A stretch of 64,000 nt of DNA, from the NCBI GenBank assembly GCA_018110825.1, contig JAGBCL010000027.1, positions 1 to 64,000 of the forward strand, given 5' to 3'. The notes under the pieces are model-generated. The model saw only the letters and a program-made list of their open reading frames with translations, had not been told where the DNA came from and ran no database searches. Below are positions 7,459 through 16,665 of this stretch, piece after piece. The DNA comes from Oscillospiraceae bacterium (GTDB lineage: Bacteria; Bacillota; Clostridia; Oscillospirales; Ruminococcaceae). The stretch's first letter is position 1. Each line of letters starts with the position of its first letter. The position numbers and the translations under genes are program-made.

Positions 7459-8160
7459 ATGACGGAATGGTTCAAAGAATTAGCGGACAGATTTTATAAT
7501 AATTTTATAAAAGAAGACCGCTGGCAGTATATAACCAACGGTTTGTGGGTTACAATACAGATAACGGTTTTTTCTGTTCTGGTTGGTATTCTTATCGGAT
7601 TTATTGTAGCAATTGTCCGTTCTACACATGATAAGACGGGTAAGATGAAAATAGCTAATTTCATATGCAGGATTTATCTTACCGTAATCAGAGGTACTCC
7701 AATCATGGTTCAGCTTCTGATTATCTATTACGGAATTTTTGCTTCGGTAAATATCAATAAAATGATTGTTGCGGTAATCGGATTCGGTATCAATTCCGGT
7801 GCATACGTTGCAGAAATTGTCCGTGCAGGTATTATGTCCATTGACAAGGGTCAGTTTGAAGCAGGAAGAAGCCTTGGTTTCAACTATGCACAGACTATGA
7901 TTTATATTATTATCCCACAGGCTTTCAAGAATGTCCTTCCTGCTTTGTGTAATGAGCTTATTGTTCTTCTGAAGGAAACTTCGGTTTCAGGTTATATTGC
8001 AATGGAGGACCTTACAAAGGGCGGCGAAATTATCAGAAGCCGCACTTATGACGCTATGATGCCGCTGCTTGTTGTTGCTGCAATTTATCTTGCAGTTGTT
8101 CTGCTGCTGGAATTCCTCGTAGGAAAGCTTGAAAGGAGGCTGAGAAACAGTGACCACTGA
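7459..8160 (+). CDS. Amino acid ABC transporter permease
   Basis: A 233-residue inner-membrane protein of the HisM/GlnP family with about five hydrophobic segments. It has the family N-terminal segment ([17 protein letters not shown]), the RGTPIMVQL motif and the EAA loop ([21 protein letters not shown]) that contacts the ATPase. It works with the upstream lipoprotein and downstream ATPase to import amino acids. The stop overlaps the next start by 11 bp. Confidence 0.93.
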   Translation: MTEWFKELADRFYNNFIKEDRWQYITNGLWVTIQITVFSVLVGILIGFIVAIVRSTHDKTGKMKIANFICRIYLTVIRGTPIMVQLLIIYYGIFASVNINKMIVAVIGFGINSGAYVAEIVRAGIMSIDKGQFEAGRSLGFNYAQTMIYIIIPQAFKNVLPALCNELIVLLKETSVSGYIAMEDLTKGGEIIRSRTYDAMMPLLVVAAIYLAVVLLLEFLVGKLERRLRNSDH

Positions 8161-8896
8161 TAACGTTCTTATCTCCGTCAAGGACTTGAAAAAAAAGTTT
8201 GACGGCATGGAAAATCACGCTCTCAACGGCGTGTCAATTGATATCCATAACGGCGAGGTTGTGTTTGTTGTAGGCCCGTCAGGTTCAGGAAAAAGTACGT
8301 TTCTCCGCTGTCTTAACTTGCTTGAGGAACCGACAGAGGGAACAATCCATTTTGATGGTGTTGATATTACCGACCCTAAAACCGATATCAATATGCATCG
8401 TCAGAAAATGGGTATGGTTTTCCAGCAGTTCAATCTTTTTCCGCATATGACTGTTCTGAGAAATCTTACCCTTGCACCTATGAAGCTTCAGGGCAAAACC
8501 AAGGAAGAAGCTGAAAAAACAGCTATGGAGCTGCTCGAAAGAGTAGGCCTTGCAAATCGTGCAGATGCTTATCCTAACCAGCTTTCAGGCGGACAGAAGC
8601 AGCGTATTGCTATTGTTCGTGCATTGTGTATGAAACCTGAAGTTATGCTTTTCGATGAGCCGACCTCTGCACTTGACCCTGAGATGGTAGGAGAGGTACT
8701 TAACGTAATGAGAGAGCTTGCCGAGGAAAATATGACCATGGTTGTTGTAACCCACGAAATGGCTTTTGCCAAGGAGGTTGCAAGCCGCATCATATTTATG
8801 GATAACGGAAATATCCTTGAGGAAAATTCTCCAGAAGAATTTTTTGGCAACCCGAAAAGCGAGCGACTCAAGAACTTCCTCAGCAAAGTTATATAA
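8150..8896 (+). CDS. Amino acid ABC transporter ATPase (GlnQ-like)
   Basis: GTG start at 8150 behind AAAGGAGG, overlapping the permease gene. The 248-residue protein has Walker [11 protein letters not shown]-loop FQQFNLFPH, signature LSGGQKQR, Walker [14 protein letters not shown] and the switch His in VVVTHEM, all as in the polar amino acid (GlnQ/HisP) subfamily. It drives import by ATP hydrolysis on the cytoplasmic side. Last gene of the three-gene operon; a short GC-rich hairpin follows. Confidence 0.95.
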   Translation: MTTDNVLISVKDLKKKFDGMENHALNGVSIDIHNGEVVFVVGPSGSGKSTFLRCLNLLEEPTEGTIHFDGVDITDPKTDINMHRQKMGMVFQQFNLFPHMTVLRNLTLAPMKLQGKTKEEAEKTAMELLERVGLANRADAYPNQLSGGQKQRIAIVRALCMKPEVMLFDEPTSALDPEMVGEVLNVMRELAEENMTMVVVTHEMAFAKEVASRIIFMDNGNILEENSPEEFFGNPKSERLKNFLSKVI

Positions 8897-8902
8897 TATC
8901 AA

Positions 8903-8933
8903 AACGCCCGATTTTTCGGGCGTTACGTTGTTT
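8903..8933 (+). terminator. Terminator after amino acid ABC operon
   Basis: AACGCCCGA (8903-8911) pairs with TCGGGCGTT (8916-8924) around a short T loop, then ACGTTGTTT. The T-run is poor, and the next gene starts only 53 bp from the ATPase stop, so read-through is possible. Confidence 0.6.
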
Positions 8934-8949
8934 ATTGGAGGTAACGGAA

Positions 8950-9873
8950 ATGAATTCCGCAATTACCATTTTGTATCAGATTGTAATAATGTTCATTCTG
9001 ATAATGTTCGGCTTCTTCCTTTATAAAAAGGGAAGCTTCACAAAGCGAGGCTGTAATCAGCTGTCCAACTTCGTCCTGAGTGCAGTTTGTCCCGTGCTGA
9101 TTTTTACGTCCTTCCAGAAGGAGCTTGAAGCAAAGCTTATAAACGGTTTGCTTATGGCATTCCTGTTTGCTTTCTTTGCACACGTCATACTCATCGCCTT
9201 GGGAATGATTTTCTGCGGCAAACGCAGGGGAGAAGATGCAGGAGTTGAGCGATTTGCGGTAGCGTACTCAAACTGTGCATTTCTCGGAATACCGCTTATC
9301 CAGGCAGTCTACGGTACGGACGGTATTTTCTATCTGACAGCATATATCGCAATGTTCAATCTTCTTTCCTGGACTCATGGAATAATGACAATGACAGAAA
9401 AAATGAACTTCAAGTTTGCACTTAATGCACTGAAAGCGCCTGCTGTAGTAGCAACATTTGTGGGACTCATTTTCTTTTTCCTGCAAATACGTCTGCCCGA
9501 TATCATAATGCAGCCGCTTAACTATATAGCATCACTTAATACGCCGCTTGCAATGCTTATTTCAGGAATGACCATTGCTCGTTCCGATTTGAAAAATGCG
9601 CTGAAAAAGTCAGGTATATATCTTACAGGCTTTCTCAAGCTTATCGCAGGACCATTGCTTCTTATGCTTGTAATGCTTCCGTTCGGTGCAGACCCTGTTG
9701 TAACAAACACTATCCTGATTTCTGCAGCTTGCCCAACGGCAACTTCAACCATAATGTTTGCCACACGTTACAGCAAAAATGCGGTCTATGCTTCTGAAAT
9801 ATTTGCCGTTTCTACAATCGTTTCAGCAGCAACAATGCCGCTGGTGCTGATGATTGCGTCGTTTTTTATGTGA
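8950..9873 (+). CDS. AEC-family (auxin efflux carrier-like) permease
   Basis: ATG at 8950 behind TGGAGGTAACGG. The 307-residue protein is almost entirely hydrophobic with about ten membrane helices. It has the AEC features: an N-terminal IMFGFFLYKKG helix end, a conserved GIPLI segment (CAFLGIPLIQAVYG) and a Pro-containing helix with CPTATST near the C terminus. Members export or exchange organic anions such as malate or malonate; the substrate here is unknown. It follows the ABC operon on the same strand, but a hairpin lies between them. Confidence 0.88.
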   Translation: MNSAITILYQIVIMFILIMFGFFLYKKGSFTKRGCNQLSNFVLSAVCPVLIFTSFQKELEAKLINGLLMAFLFAFFAHVILIALGMIFCGKRRGEDAGVERFAVAYSNCAFLGIPLIQAVYGTDGIFYLTAYIAMFNLLSWTHGIMTMTEKMNFKFALNALKAPAVVATFVGLIFFFLQIRLPDIIMQPLNYIASLNTPLAMLISGMTIARSDLKNALKKSGIYLTGFLKLIAGPLLLMLVMLPFGADPVVTNTILISAACPTATSTIMFATRYSKNAVYASEIFAVSTIVSAATMPLVLMIASFFM

Positions 9874-9941
9874 AAAAGATGAATTAAGTGCGTATTTAAA
9901 AGAAGAAATCCGTTTAAAATAACGTATTTTCAGGGCTATGC

Positions 9942-9970
9942 TTGACGTGCTGAGGCTTTTTTGATATAAT
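9942..9970 (+). promoter_or_regulatory. Upstream promoter of pseudokinase gene
   Basis: TTGACG (9942-9947), 17 bp, TATAAT (9965-9970), about 150 bp before the start codon. Confidence 0.7.
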
Positions 9971-10050
9971 TTAAAGGTTAGATGAGTAATTCTGAATTGT
10001 AATAATTGTTACAAAGTGAATACAAAACACATACAATTTGCTTAATTTGA

Positions 10051-10079
10051 TTGACTTTTGTGAATTTAGCTGATATCAT
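10051..10079 (+). promoter_or_regulatory. Downstream promoter of pseudokinase gene
   Basis: TTGACT (10051-10056), 17 bp, TATCAT (10074-10079), about 40 bp before the start codon. With the site at 9942 this gives tandem promoters. Confidence 0.6.
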
Positions 10080-10119
10080 TACTTTCAGAGAAAAGCCGTA
10101 AAGAAAGGAGGCAGGGAAA

Positions 10120-11928
10120 ATGGAACGCTTTAATTTATGTTATGGATGTATGAATCCATTGGAAGACGATATGGAAATCTGTCCTGAATGCGGATATCAT
10201 ACCGGCGCACCTCACCTCCCGTCTTATCTTGCCCCCGGAGTTACTCTTAACGACAGATATATTATCGGAAAGCTCAGAGCATTCAACGGCGAAAGTGCTG
10301 AATATCTTGCTTATGACTCAATTACCGAAGAAAAGGTGATTATCAAGGAATATATGCCTGATACGCTGTGTTCCCGTGACAAGGAAAGCAATGCGATTCT
10401 TGTAAACCCGAACTGCATGCCGCAGTATAAAACTTTCCTTTCTGAATTTGTTGAGCTTAACAAGGTGCTTTCAAAAATGCGTACACTTAATCATATCAAT
10501 GCAGCGATTGATATGTTTGGTGAAAACAACACAGGTTATGTCGTTTTCGGTTATCTTGAAGGAATGACTATCGGAGAATATCTGAAAATGAATGCTGGCG
10601 AACTTGAGTGGGATGAGGTCAAAAAACTTTTCCCTCCTATTTTTACAACACTGTCGCTTGTTCATAATGCAGGACTCGTTCACCGAGGAATTTCACCTGA
10701 AAATATTATTATTACGGATAATGGCGAGCTGAAGCTTACAGGATTCTGTATTTCCGATGCAAGAACTGCAAATACTGAGCTTGCTTCCGAAATTTATAAC
10801 GGTTACGCTGCACCTGAACAGTATAATTCCAATAACTGGCAGGGCACATGGGCTGATGTTTACGGAATATCTGCACTGCTTTACCGTATGCTTACAGGTG
10901 TTGTTCCTACTGACGCAACAAGCAGAATTTCCAATGATAATCTTATTGAACCTGCCCAGATAAATCCGAATATCCCGAGAAATGTTTCAAAGGTTATTAT
11001 GAATGGCCTTAACATGAACGGCGAAATGCGTATACAGACGATTACAGAGCTTGTTACACAGCTTTTTGAACAGCCCGAATACAATTCCAAAAGACTTTCT
11101 TCATCAAGTACACAGACAATTACAATACCAAAGCAGGGATATAGCAACAGTTCTTCCAAGAGCAAGCCGATAAGCAGACATGGATTGTTTATACTTATTA
11201 TGATGGTTATTCTTTGTATCGGTATGTTCGGACTTGTAATGCTTATTGTATCACTTGATGATACAAGCGGAGAAATCAAAAAAGTTACGGACCTGTCAAC
11301 ATTTACTCAGATAAGTGACGGACCGGTTACCGAAACTACTCCGATAAAAACGCTTGCACCGGTGCAGGAACCTGTTATTACTTCAACAAGTGCTTCAGAT
11401 AACGGTGTTGTGTATGTTATGAATGACCTTACAGGAAAGAATTATGAAATCGTCAGCAAATCGGATTCATATAACCTTCTTTTTACAGCAGAGTTTGAGT
11501 ATAATGATGAATACCCTAAGGGAACAATTTTCTATCAGTCACTCCCTGCTAATGAAACATACAAGGAAAATTCAGAGATACTTGTCAAGGTAAGTATGGG
11601 ACCAAGATATATTGAAATTCCTGATTACCTTACGATGGATAAAAAATCATATTTTGATAAGCTTAATTCCCTCGGAATCAAGTACGACGAGGCAGAGCTT
11701 GAAACGGAAGATACTCTTGAGGGCTATGTTGCAAAAACAAGCAAGGAACCTGGAGAGAAAATCGATGCGGAAGCAGGAGAAATCCTTACGGTTTACGTTG
11801 CGAAAAATCCGCCTAAGCCTGAAACTTCCGAAGAAATCGTTACGGAACCTTTTGAGGACCCATTTGCAGATTTCACTGATACAGTTGCAACCCTCGAAGA
11901 GGACATTATAATAACAATTTACGATTAA
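10120..11928 (+). CDS. Zinc-ribbon, membrane-spanning PASTA pseudokinase
   Basis: 602 residues behind AAAGGAGG. Order of parts: a zinc ribbon (Cys7, Cys10, Cys21, Cys24); a Ser/Thr kinase-like fold at about 45-310; one membrane helix near 354-378; and an outer region with two PASTA-like repeats (about 430-566) and an acidic tail. The layout matches PrkC/PknB sensors of cell-wall fragments, but catalysis looks lost: the glycine-rich loop is absent (GKLRAFNGESAEY), HRD is HRG (188-190, HRGISPEN) and DFG is TGF (207-209). Lys76 (VIIKEY) and the APE-like AAPEQY remain. It may therefore act as a scaffold or ligand-controlled regulator. Monocistronic with its own promoters and terminator; no phosphatase partner lies nearby. 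Confidence 0.88.
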   Translation: MERFNLCYGCMNPLEDDMEICPECGYHTGAPHLPSYLAPGVTLNDRYIIGKLRAFNGESAEYLAYDSITEEKVIIKEYMPDTLCSRDKESNAILVNPNCMPQYKTFLSEFVELNKVLSKMRTLNHINAAIDMFGENNTGYVVFGYLEGMTIGEYLKMNAGELEWDEVKKLFPPIFTTLSLVHNAGLVHRGISPENIIITDNGELKLTGFCISDARTANTELASEIYNGYAAPEQYNSNNWQGTWADVYGISALLYRMLTGVVPTDATSRISNDNLIEPAQINPNIPRNVSKVIMNGLNMNGEMRIQTITELVTQLFEQPEYNSKRLSSSSTQTITIPKQGYSNSSSKSKPISRHGLFILIMMVILCIGMFGLVMLIVSLDDTSGEIKKVTDLSTFTQISDGPVTETTPIKTLAPVQEPVITSTSASDNGVVYVMNDLTGKNYEIVSKSDSYNLLFTAEFEYNDEYPKGTIFYQSLPANETYKENSEILVKVSMGPRYIEIPDYLTMDKKSYFDKLNSLGIKYDEAELETEDTLEGYVAKTSKEPGEKIDAEAGEILTVYVAKNPPKPETSEEIVTEPFEDPFADFTDTVATLEEDIIITIYD

Positions 11929-11938
11929 AATATTTTTC

Positions 11939-11974
11939 ACAGCACTGAATAATTTTCAGTGCTGTTTTTGTTTT
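11939..11974 (+). terminator. Terminator of pseudokinase gene
   Basis: ACAGCACTGAA (11939-11949) pairs perfectly with TTCAGTGCTGT (11955-11965), followed by TTTTGTTTT. Confidence 0.92.
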
Positions 11975-12006
11975 AACAATATGTACACAAATTCATTGTG
12001 GTAATA

Positions 12007-12015
12007 TGGTATAAT
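12007..12015 (+). promoter_or_regulatory. Extended -10 promoter of GH2 gene
   Basis: TGGTATAAT, an extended -10 with no good -35 at the right distance, 36 bp before the GTG start. Confidence 0.55.
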
Positions 12016-12050
12016 AATATGAATTAGTGCGTTGAAAGGAGCGGATTTTT

Positions 12051-15000
12051 GTGCACAATTTCCGTAATGCTCTTATAAATAATAATTGGGAGTTCAAGCT
12101 TCTTCCCCTTGATTCAGGATATGAAAAGGCGGTATCCGAAGATGGCTGGAAGTCTGTGGATTTGCCGCATGACTGGCTGATTTATGATACAAACAATCTC
12201 TATGCCGACGGTCAGGGATGGTACAGAAGGAAGCTGGAAATCGATGAAACTGACGGTAAGTGTATCCGCCTTTATTTTGACGGAATTTATATGGACAGCC
12301 ATATTTTTGTCAATGGAACCGAGATTTTCCGCCATACAAACGGGTATACAGCTTTTTATACGGACGTAACCAAATTTGTGCACAAGGGTGAAAATGAAAT
12401 TGCCGTGCAGGTTGACTATTGTTCACCAAACAGCAGATGGTATTCAGGTTCAGGAATTTTCCGTGATGTTGAACTCGTGGTGACAAACGATACTTACATA
12501 GACAACGTTTATGTTTCTGCATATGCTGACGGAAAGGTTATGGTAAATGCGGAATTTATCCAGGGGGAAGAATTCCCTCCGCACCGTATCGTAACATCGG
12601 TTTATAACGCAGACGGTGAGCAGGTTGCCTGTGGACATGTTGAACCTGAGCTACCGTGCAGCACCGCCGAAATAATGTTGAATGTGGAGAATCCCGTGCT
12701 GTGGGATTTGGACAATCCTTATCTTTATACTGTAAAGACAGAAATTGTTTCTGTTGTGGATTGTGAAAATATTGTTGTTGATAAGGTTACTGATACAATC
12801 GGTTTCCGTGAAACGAAATTTGACCCGAATGAGGGCTTTTTCCTGAATGGAAAATATATGAAGCTGAAGGGTGTCTGCCTGCATCATGACCTTGGTTGCC
12901 TTGGTGCAGCAGTCAATTACCGTGCAACCGAGCGTCAGGTCATGCTGATGAAGAAAATGGGTGCAAACGCAATCCGTACCGCACATAATATGCCTTCAAG
13001 ACAGCTTATTGATATCTGTAACAAACATGGTATGCTTGTTGTCAGCGAATGTTTTGATATGTGGGAATTGGAAAAGACAAAATATGATAATGCCCGTTTC
13101 TTCAAGGAAACCGCCGATTACGATGTTGAGTGCTGGGTTAAACGTGACAGAAATGCTCCTTGCGTTATAATGTGGAGTATCGGCAACGAAATTTACGATA
13201 CACACGCTTCCGAACATGGATACGAAATTGCTGAAAGACTCGTGAATGCTGTCCGTGCAAATGACCCGAGAGAGAATGCAAGAGCGACAATCGGTTCAAA
13301 TTTCATTGAGTGGGAAGGTGCACAGAAAATCGGTAAAATGCTTGGAATTTCAGGCTATAACTATACCGAACGCTGTTATGATGCGCACCACAAGAAATAT
13401 CCGGATACAATTATTTACGGAAGCGAAACTTCTTCCGCAGTAAGAAGCCGCGGAATATATCATTTCCCCGCAAGTGTGCCCATGCTTTCACATGATGACA
13501 AGCAGTGTTCATCACTTGCAAACAGCTGCGTAGGTTGGGGAAGACCCTCGGAGGACGCATGGATTCAGGACAGGAACCGTAAGTTCTGCGCAGGTCAGTT
13601 CGTGTGGACAGGTATTGACTATATCGGAGAACCGACACCGTACGATACAAAGAACAGCTATTTCGGAATGGCAGATACATGCTGTTTTCCTAAGGATATT
13701 TATTACTTCTATCAGAGTGTATGGTCAGATGAACCGATGGTGCATCTGCTTCCGTACTGGGATTTCAACGAGGGGCAGGAGATAGATGTTATTGCTTATA
13801 CAAGCCTGCCAAACGCAGAGCTTTTCCTCAACGGCAAATCCCTTGGAGTACAGAAGATTGACCATATAAACGGTGACAAGCTTCATGCACATTGGATTGT
13901 TCCTTATGAAAAGGGCGAAATCCGTGTAAAAGCCATGGATAACAACGGAAATGTCATTGCAGAGGACTTCCGCAGAAGTTTCGGTGACCCGATAAAAGTT
14001 ACCGCAAAGCTTGACAAAGCAACACTTTCTGCAAACGGAACAGACCTTGCATTTATCGAAATCGGAGTTGCAGACAATGAGGGTAACCCAGTCGAAAACG
14101 CAAGAAACCGTGTTTCCGTAGAGGTCAGTGGAGCAGGGCGACTTGTCGGTATGGACAACGGAGATTCAACCGATTATGAACAGTTCAAGGTTTCAAACCG
14201 CAAGCTTTTTAGCGGAAAGGCACTTGCGGTAATCGGAACAACTCTTGAAGCGGGAGAAATTCATGTAAAAATTACTTCTGAGGGTTTGGAACCCTGCGAG
14301 CTTGTAATAGTTTCAGAAAATGCAGAAGCAATCGGTGTTTCCGCAGTGCAGAAAGTTGAATATACCGTTCCCGTAAATGATGTTCCTGCAAGAAAAATTG
14401 AACTTATCTGCGATAATACTGAACTTAATGAAAACAATAGAACCTTTACTGCACAGATTAAGCTTTTGCCTGAAAACGCAACATTTAATGATATAACCTG
14501 TAAGCTTGTCAAGGAAAACGGAGTCGAAGCAAATATCGCAGAATGTGAATATACAAATGGAAATATCAACGTTACTGCAAAGGGTGACGGAGAGGCATTC
14601 CTTCGTGTTTATGCTTCAAACGGAGGAAATCTTCCTCAGGTTATTTCCTATTTGAAGTTTACCGTGTGCGGTCTGGGCGATGCGTTTGTAAACCCGTACA
14701 GCTTCGTAAGTGCAAGTACATATTCAATCAGCAATGTTCCGCTTAACATTATAGAAAACGGTGCATTGGGTGGATTTACACAGCAGATTTATGCAGGGTT
14801 TGCCGCACTTGATTTCGGAAAAGTCGGTGCTGATAAATTCCGTTTGTATTTTGGCAACTGCTGTAACAAGGATATTCCTGTTGAAATATGGGATGGTGTG
14901 CCGGGTGAAGAGGGAAGTGTGCTTCTAACCACTGCAATGTTCCCGCATAATAACGGCTGGGGAAGCTTTGAGCCTTATGATTTTGAACTTGGGACACGTC

Positions 15001-15452
15001 TTAAAGACATTCATACACTTTGCTTTGTAATATCTGATAAGTGCATTTTCGGCGGTTTTGAGTTTGCAGCTGAGGAAAAGGCTTTTGCAAAGCTTTCTGC
15101 TTCGGATAATGATGAAATCTACGGAGACGATTATACAATCAATGGTGATTGCGTTGAAAAAATCGGAAATAACGTTGTTCTCAGCTATAATGATATGGAT
15201 TTCGGAAGCGGTACAACCCGCGTAATAATCTGCGGACGCACTCCGAACGATGTTAATTCCATCCAGTTCAGAAATACAGGTGCTGATGGGGTGCAGAAGA
15301 GTCAGGTCATTGAATTTGCAGGTGCAGATGAATACATCGAAAGAAGCTTTGAAATTGCTGCAATGGAAGGCAGAAACGATATAAGCTTTGTGTTCATGCC
15401 GGGAAGCAATTTCGATTTTGCGTGGTTCAGATTTGAAAAAACAGGTGACTGA
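12051..15452 (+). CDS. Glycoside hydrolase family 2 (beta-galactosidase-like) with C-terminal Ig and CBM-like domains
   Basis: GTG start at 12051 behind GAAAGGAG. The 1133-residue protein opens with a GH2 sugar-binding jelly roll (DLPHDWLI; YFDGIYMDSHIFVNG), an Ig-like domain, and a TIM barrel whose acid/base is Glu380 (MWSIGNEIYD) and nucleophile Glu459 (YGSETSSA). A DUF4982-like domain, further Ig-like modules and a C-terminal carbohydrate-binding-like module (about 1020-1133) follow. There is no signal peptide, so it probably acts in the cytoplasm on imported oligosaccharides. Beta-galactosidase is the most likely activity, but GH2 also contains glucuronidases and mannosidases. The C39-like gene starts one base after its stop. 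Confidence 0.9.
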   Translation: MHNFRNALINNNWEFKLLPLDSGYEKAVSEDGWKSVDLPHDWLIYDTNNLYADGQGWYRRKLEIDETDGKCIRLYFDGIYMDSHIFVNGTEIFRHTNGYTAFYTDVTKFVHKGENEIAVQVDYCSPNSRWYSGSGIFRDVELVVTNDTYIDNVYVSAYADGKVMVNAEFIQGEEFPPHRIVTSVYNADGEQVACGHVEPELPCSTAEIMLNVENPVLWDLDNPYLYTVKTEIVSVVDCENIVVDKVTDTIGFRETKFDPNEGFFLNGKYMKLKGVCLHHDLGCLGAAVNYRATERQVMLMKKMGANAIRTAHNMPSRQLIDICNKHGMLVVSECFDMWELEKTKYDNARFFKETADYDVECWVKRDRNAPCVIMWSIGNEIYDTHASEHGYEIAERLVNAVRANDPRENARATIGSNFIEWEGAQKIGKMLGISGYNYTERCYDAHHKKYPDTIIYGSETSSAVRSRGIYHFPASVPMLSHDDKQCSSLANSCVGWGRPSEDAWIQDRNRKFCAGQFVWTGIDYIGEPTPYDTKNSYFGMADTCCFPKDIYYFYQSVWSDEPMVHLLPYWDFNEGQEIDVIAYTSLPNAELFLNGKSLGVQKIDHINGDKLHAHWIVPYEKGEIRVKAMDNNGNVIAEDFRRSFGDPIKVTAKLDKATLSANGTDLAFIEIGVADNEGNPVENARNRVSVEVSGAGRLVGMDNGDSTDYEQFKVSNRKLFSGKALAVIGTTLEAGEIHVKITSEGLEPCELVIVSENAEAIGVSAVQKVEYTVPVNDVPARKIELICDNTELNENNRTFTAQIKLLPENATFNDITCKLVKENGVEANIAECEYTNGNINVTAKGDGEAFLRVYASNGGNLPQVISYLKFTVCGLGDAFVNPYSFVSASTYSISNVPLNIIENGALGGFTQQIYAGFAALDFGKVGADKFRLYFGNCCNKDIPVEIWDGVPGEEGSVLLTTAMFPHNNGWGSFEPYDFELGTRLKDIHTLCFVISDKCIFGGFEFAAEEKAFAKLSASDNDEIYGDDYTINGDCVEKIGNNVVLSYNDMDFGSGTTRVIICGRTPNDVNSIQFRNTGADGVQKSQVIEFAGADEYIERSFEIAAMEGRNDISFVFMPGSNFDFAWFRFEKTGD

Positions 15453-15453
15453 T

Positions 15454-16551
15454 ATGAAAGAACTTATTGTCAGAATTACTGTTCTGACGTTGTGTGTAAT
15501 AGTGCTTCTGACGGTGGTAATTGTGGCAATTGTCAGAAATGAGGATACCTCTTCGGCAGAGGTGGACCTCTCGGATTATTATTATGTTGCGACAACTGAA
15601 ACGACAGTCGTTCCCGAAACTGAGGAAACAACAGCAATAACAGAAGTAACAACCGTTTCCGAGGAGACAACTACTGTCACTGAAACCGAACCTCCGTTGA
15701 CAGATTCGGCAGGCAGAAGAATCATCACAAGCCGACAGCGTAAGGACTACGATGATAATTCTGTCTATATTGATATGGAAAATATTCTTCAGCTTCCCGA
15801 ACTACCTGTCGGATGTGAAATTACTGCCTTGACAATTCTTCTCAGACATTGCGGATTCGATGCAGAGAAAACCGATATGGCACTTAATTATCTTCCGATA
15901 AGTTGGGGTAATGCCCGTTACGAAGGGGATAAAACCTATAAGGACAGTTTTTTTGATTACTTTATCGGTGACCCATTCGGAAGAGGTTACGGATGTTTTT
16001 CGGGAGCAATTGAAAAAGCGGCAAACAAGTATATTTCCGAACATGGCGGCGGATACGTTGTAAAAAATATTTCAGGTGCTCATCCTGACGTGCTGTATGA
16101 TTACCTTGCAGCAGGTACGCCTGTGCTTTGCTGGGCAACTGACGGTATGATTGAGCCTGAGTATTATGAAACCTGGTATGACAACGAAACGGGCGAGCAG
16201 CTTGACTGGTATCTGAATGAGCATTGTTTTGTTCTTGCAGGCTTTAATATGGATGCGGATCTTGTTACGCTGAATGACCCTATGAAGGGGATTATTGATT
16301 ACAACATCAATAAATTTGAAACCCGTTATGACCAGATGTATCGTCAGGCAATCGTAATCCTTCCTGAAGAGGGCACAGACCCTGTTGAAAGTATTTATGC
16401 AGAAACTGCGGTTTCAGAGACAGAAACAGAAACTACAGCAACGGAAACAGCAGGTACAACAATTCCCGAAGGAACTGCACCTGAAACAGAATCGGAAACC
16501 TCCGAAGTGGATGAGCAATACACCGAAACAAACAATGGCTGGTTATGGTAA
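15454..16551 (+). CDS. Membrane-anchored C39-like (papain-fold) peptidase with Thr/Glu-rich linkers
   Basis: ATG at 15454, one base after the GH2 stop, so the pair is probably co-translated. The 365-residue protein has one N-terminal membrane helix (about 5-27), a Thr/Glu-rich spacer (45-85), a peptidase C39-like domain (about 105-310) and a second Thr/Glu-rich tail. Candidate catalytic residues are Cys121 (PVGCEITAL), His257 (EHCFVLAGF) and Asp275 (LNDPMKG). The topology puts the peptidase domain outside the cell. Such YvpB-like proteins are common in Firmicutes with unknown targets. The acidic Thr-rich linkers are typical of cell-surface proteins in Ruminococcus. Why it is coupled to a cytoplasmic glycosidase is unclear. 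Confidence 0.82.
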   Translation: MKELIVRITVLTLCVIVLLTVVIVAIVRNEDTSSAEVDLSDYYYVATTETTVVPETEETTAITEVTTVSEETTTVTETEPPLTDSAGRRIITSRQRKDYDDNSVYIDMENILQLPELPVGCEITALTILLRHCGFDAEKTDMALNYLPISWGNARYEGDKTYKDSFFDYFIGDPFGRGYGCFSGAIEKAANKYISEHGGGYVVKNISGAHPDVLYDYLAAGTPVLCWATDGMIEPEYYETWYDNETGEQLDWYLNEHCFVLAGFNMDADLVTLNDPMKGIIDYNINKFETRYDQMYRQAIVILPEEGTDPVESIYAETAVSETETETTATETAGTTIPEGTAPETESETSEVDEQYTETNNGWLW

Positions 16552-16573
16552 AAATAAATTTGTTAAAAAACTA

Positions 16574-16602
16574 TTGAAATTGTGTTTAAAATGTTGTATA
16601 AT
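16574..16602 (+). promoter_or_regulatory. Promoter of SPFH/zinc-ribbon/TPM cluster
   Basis: TTGAAA (16574-16579), 17 bp, TATAAT (16597-16602), 64 bp before the ATG. Confidence 0.75.
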
Positions 16603-16665
16603 AAAAAATGTGCAATAGCAATTTGCTGTAGCACTTTAATATGAAATAATAAGGAGTTGTTTCAA

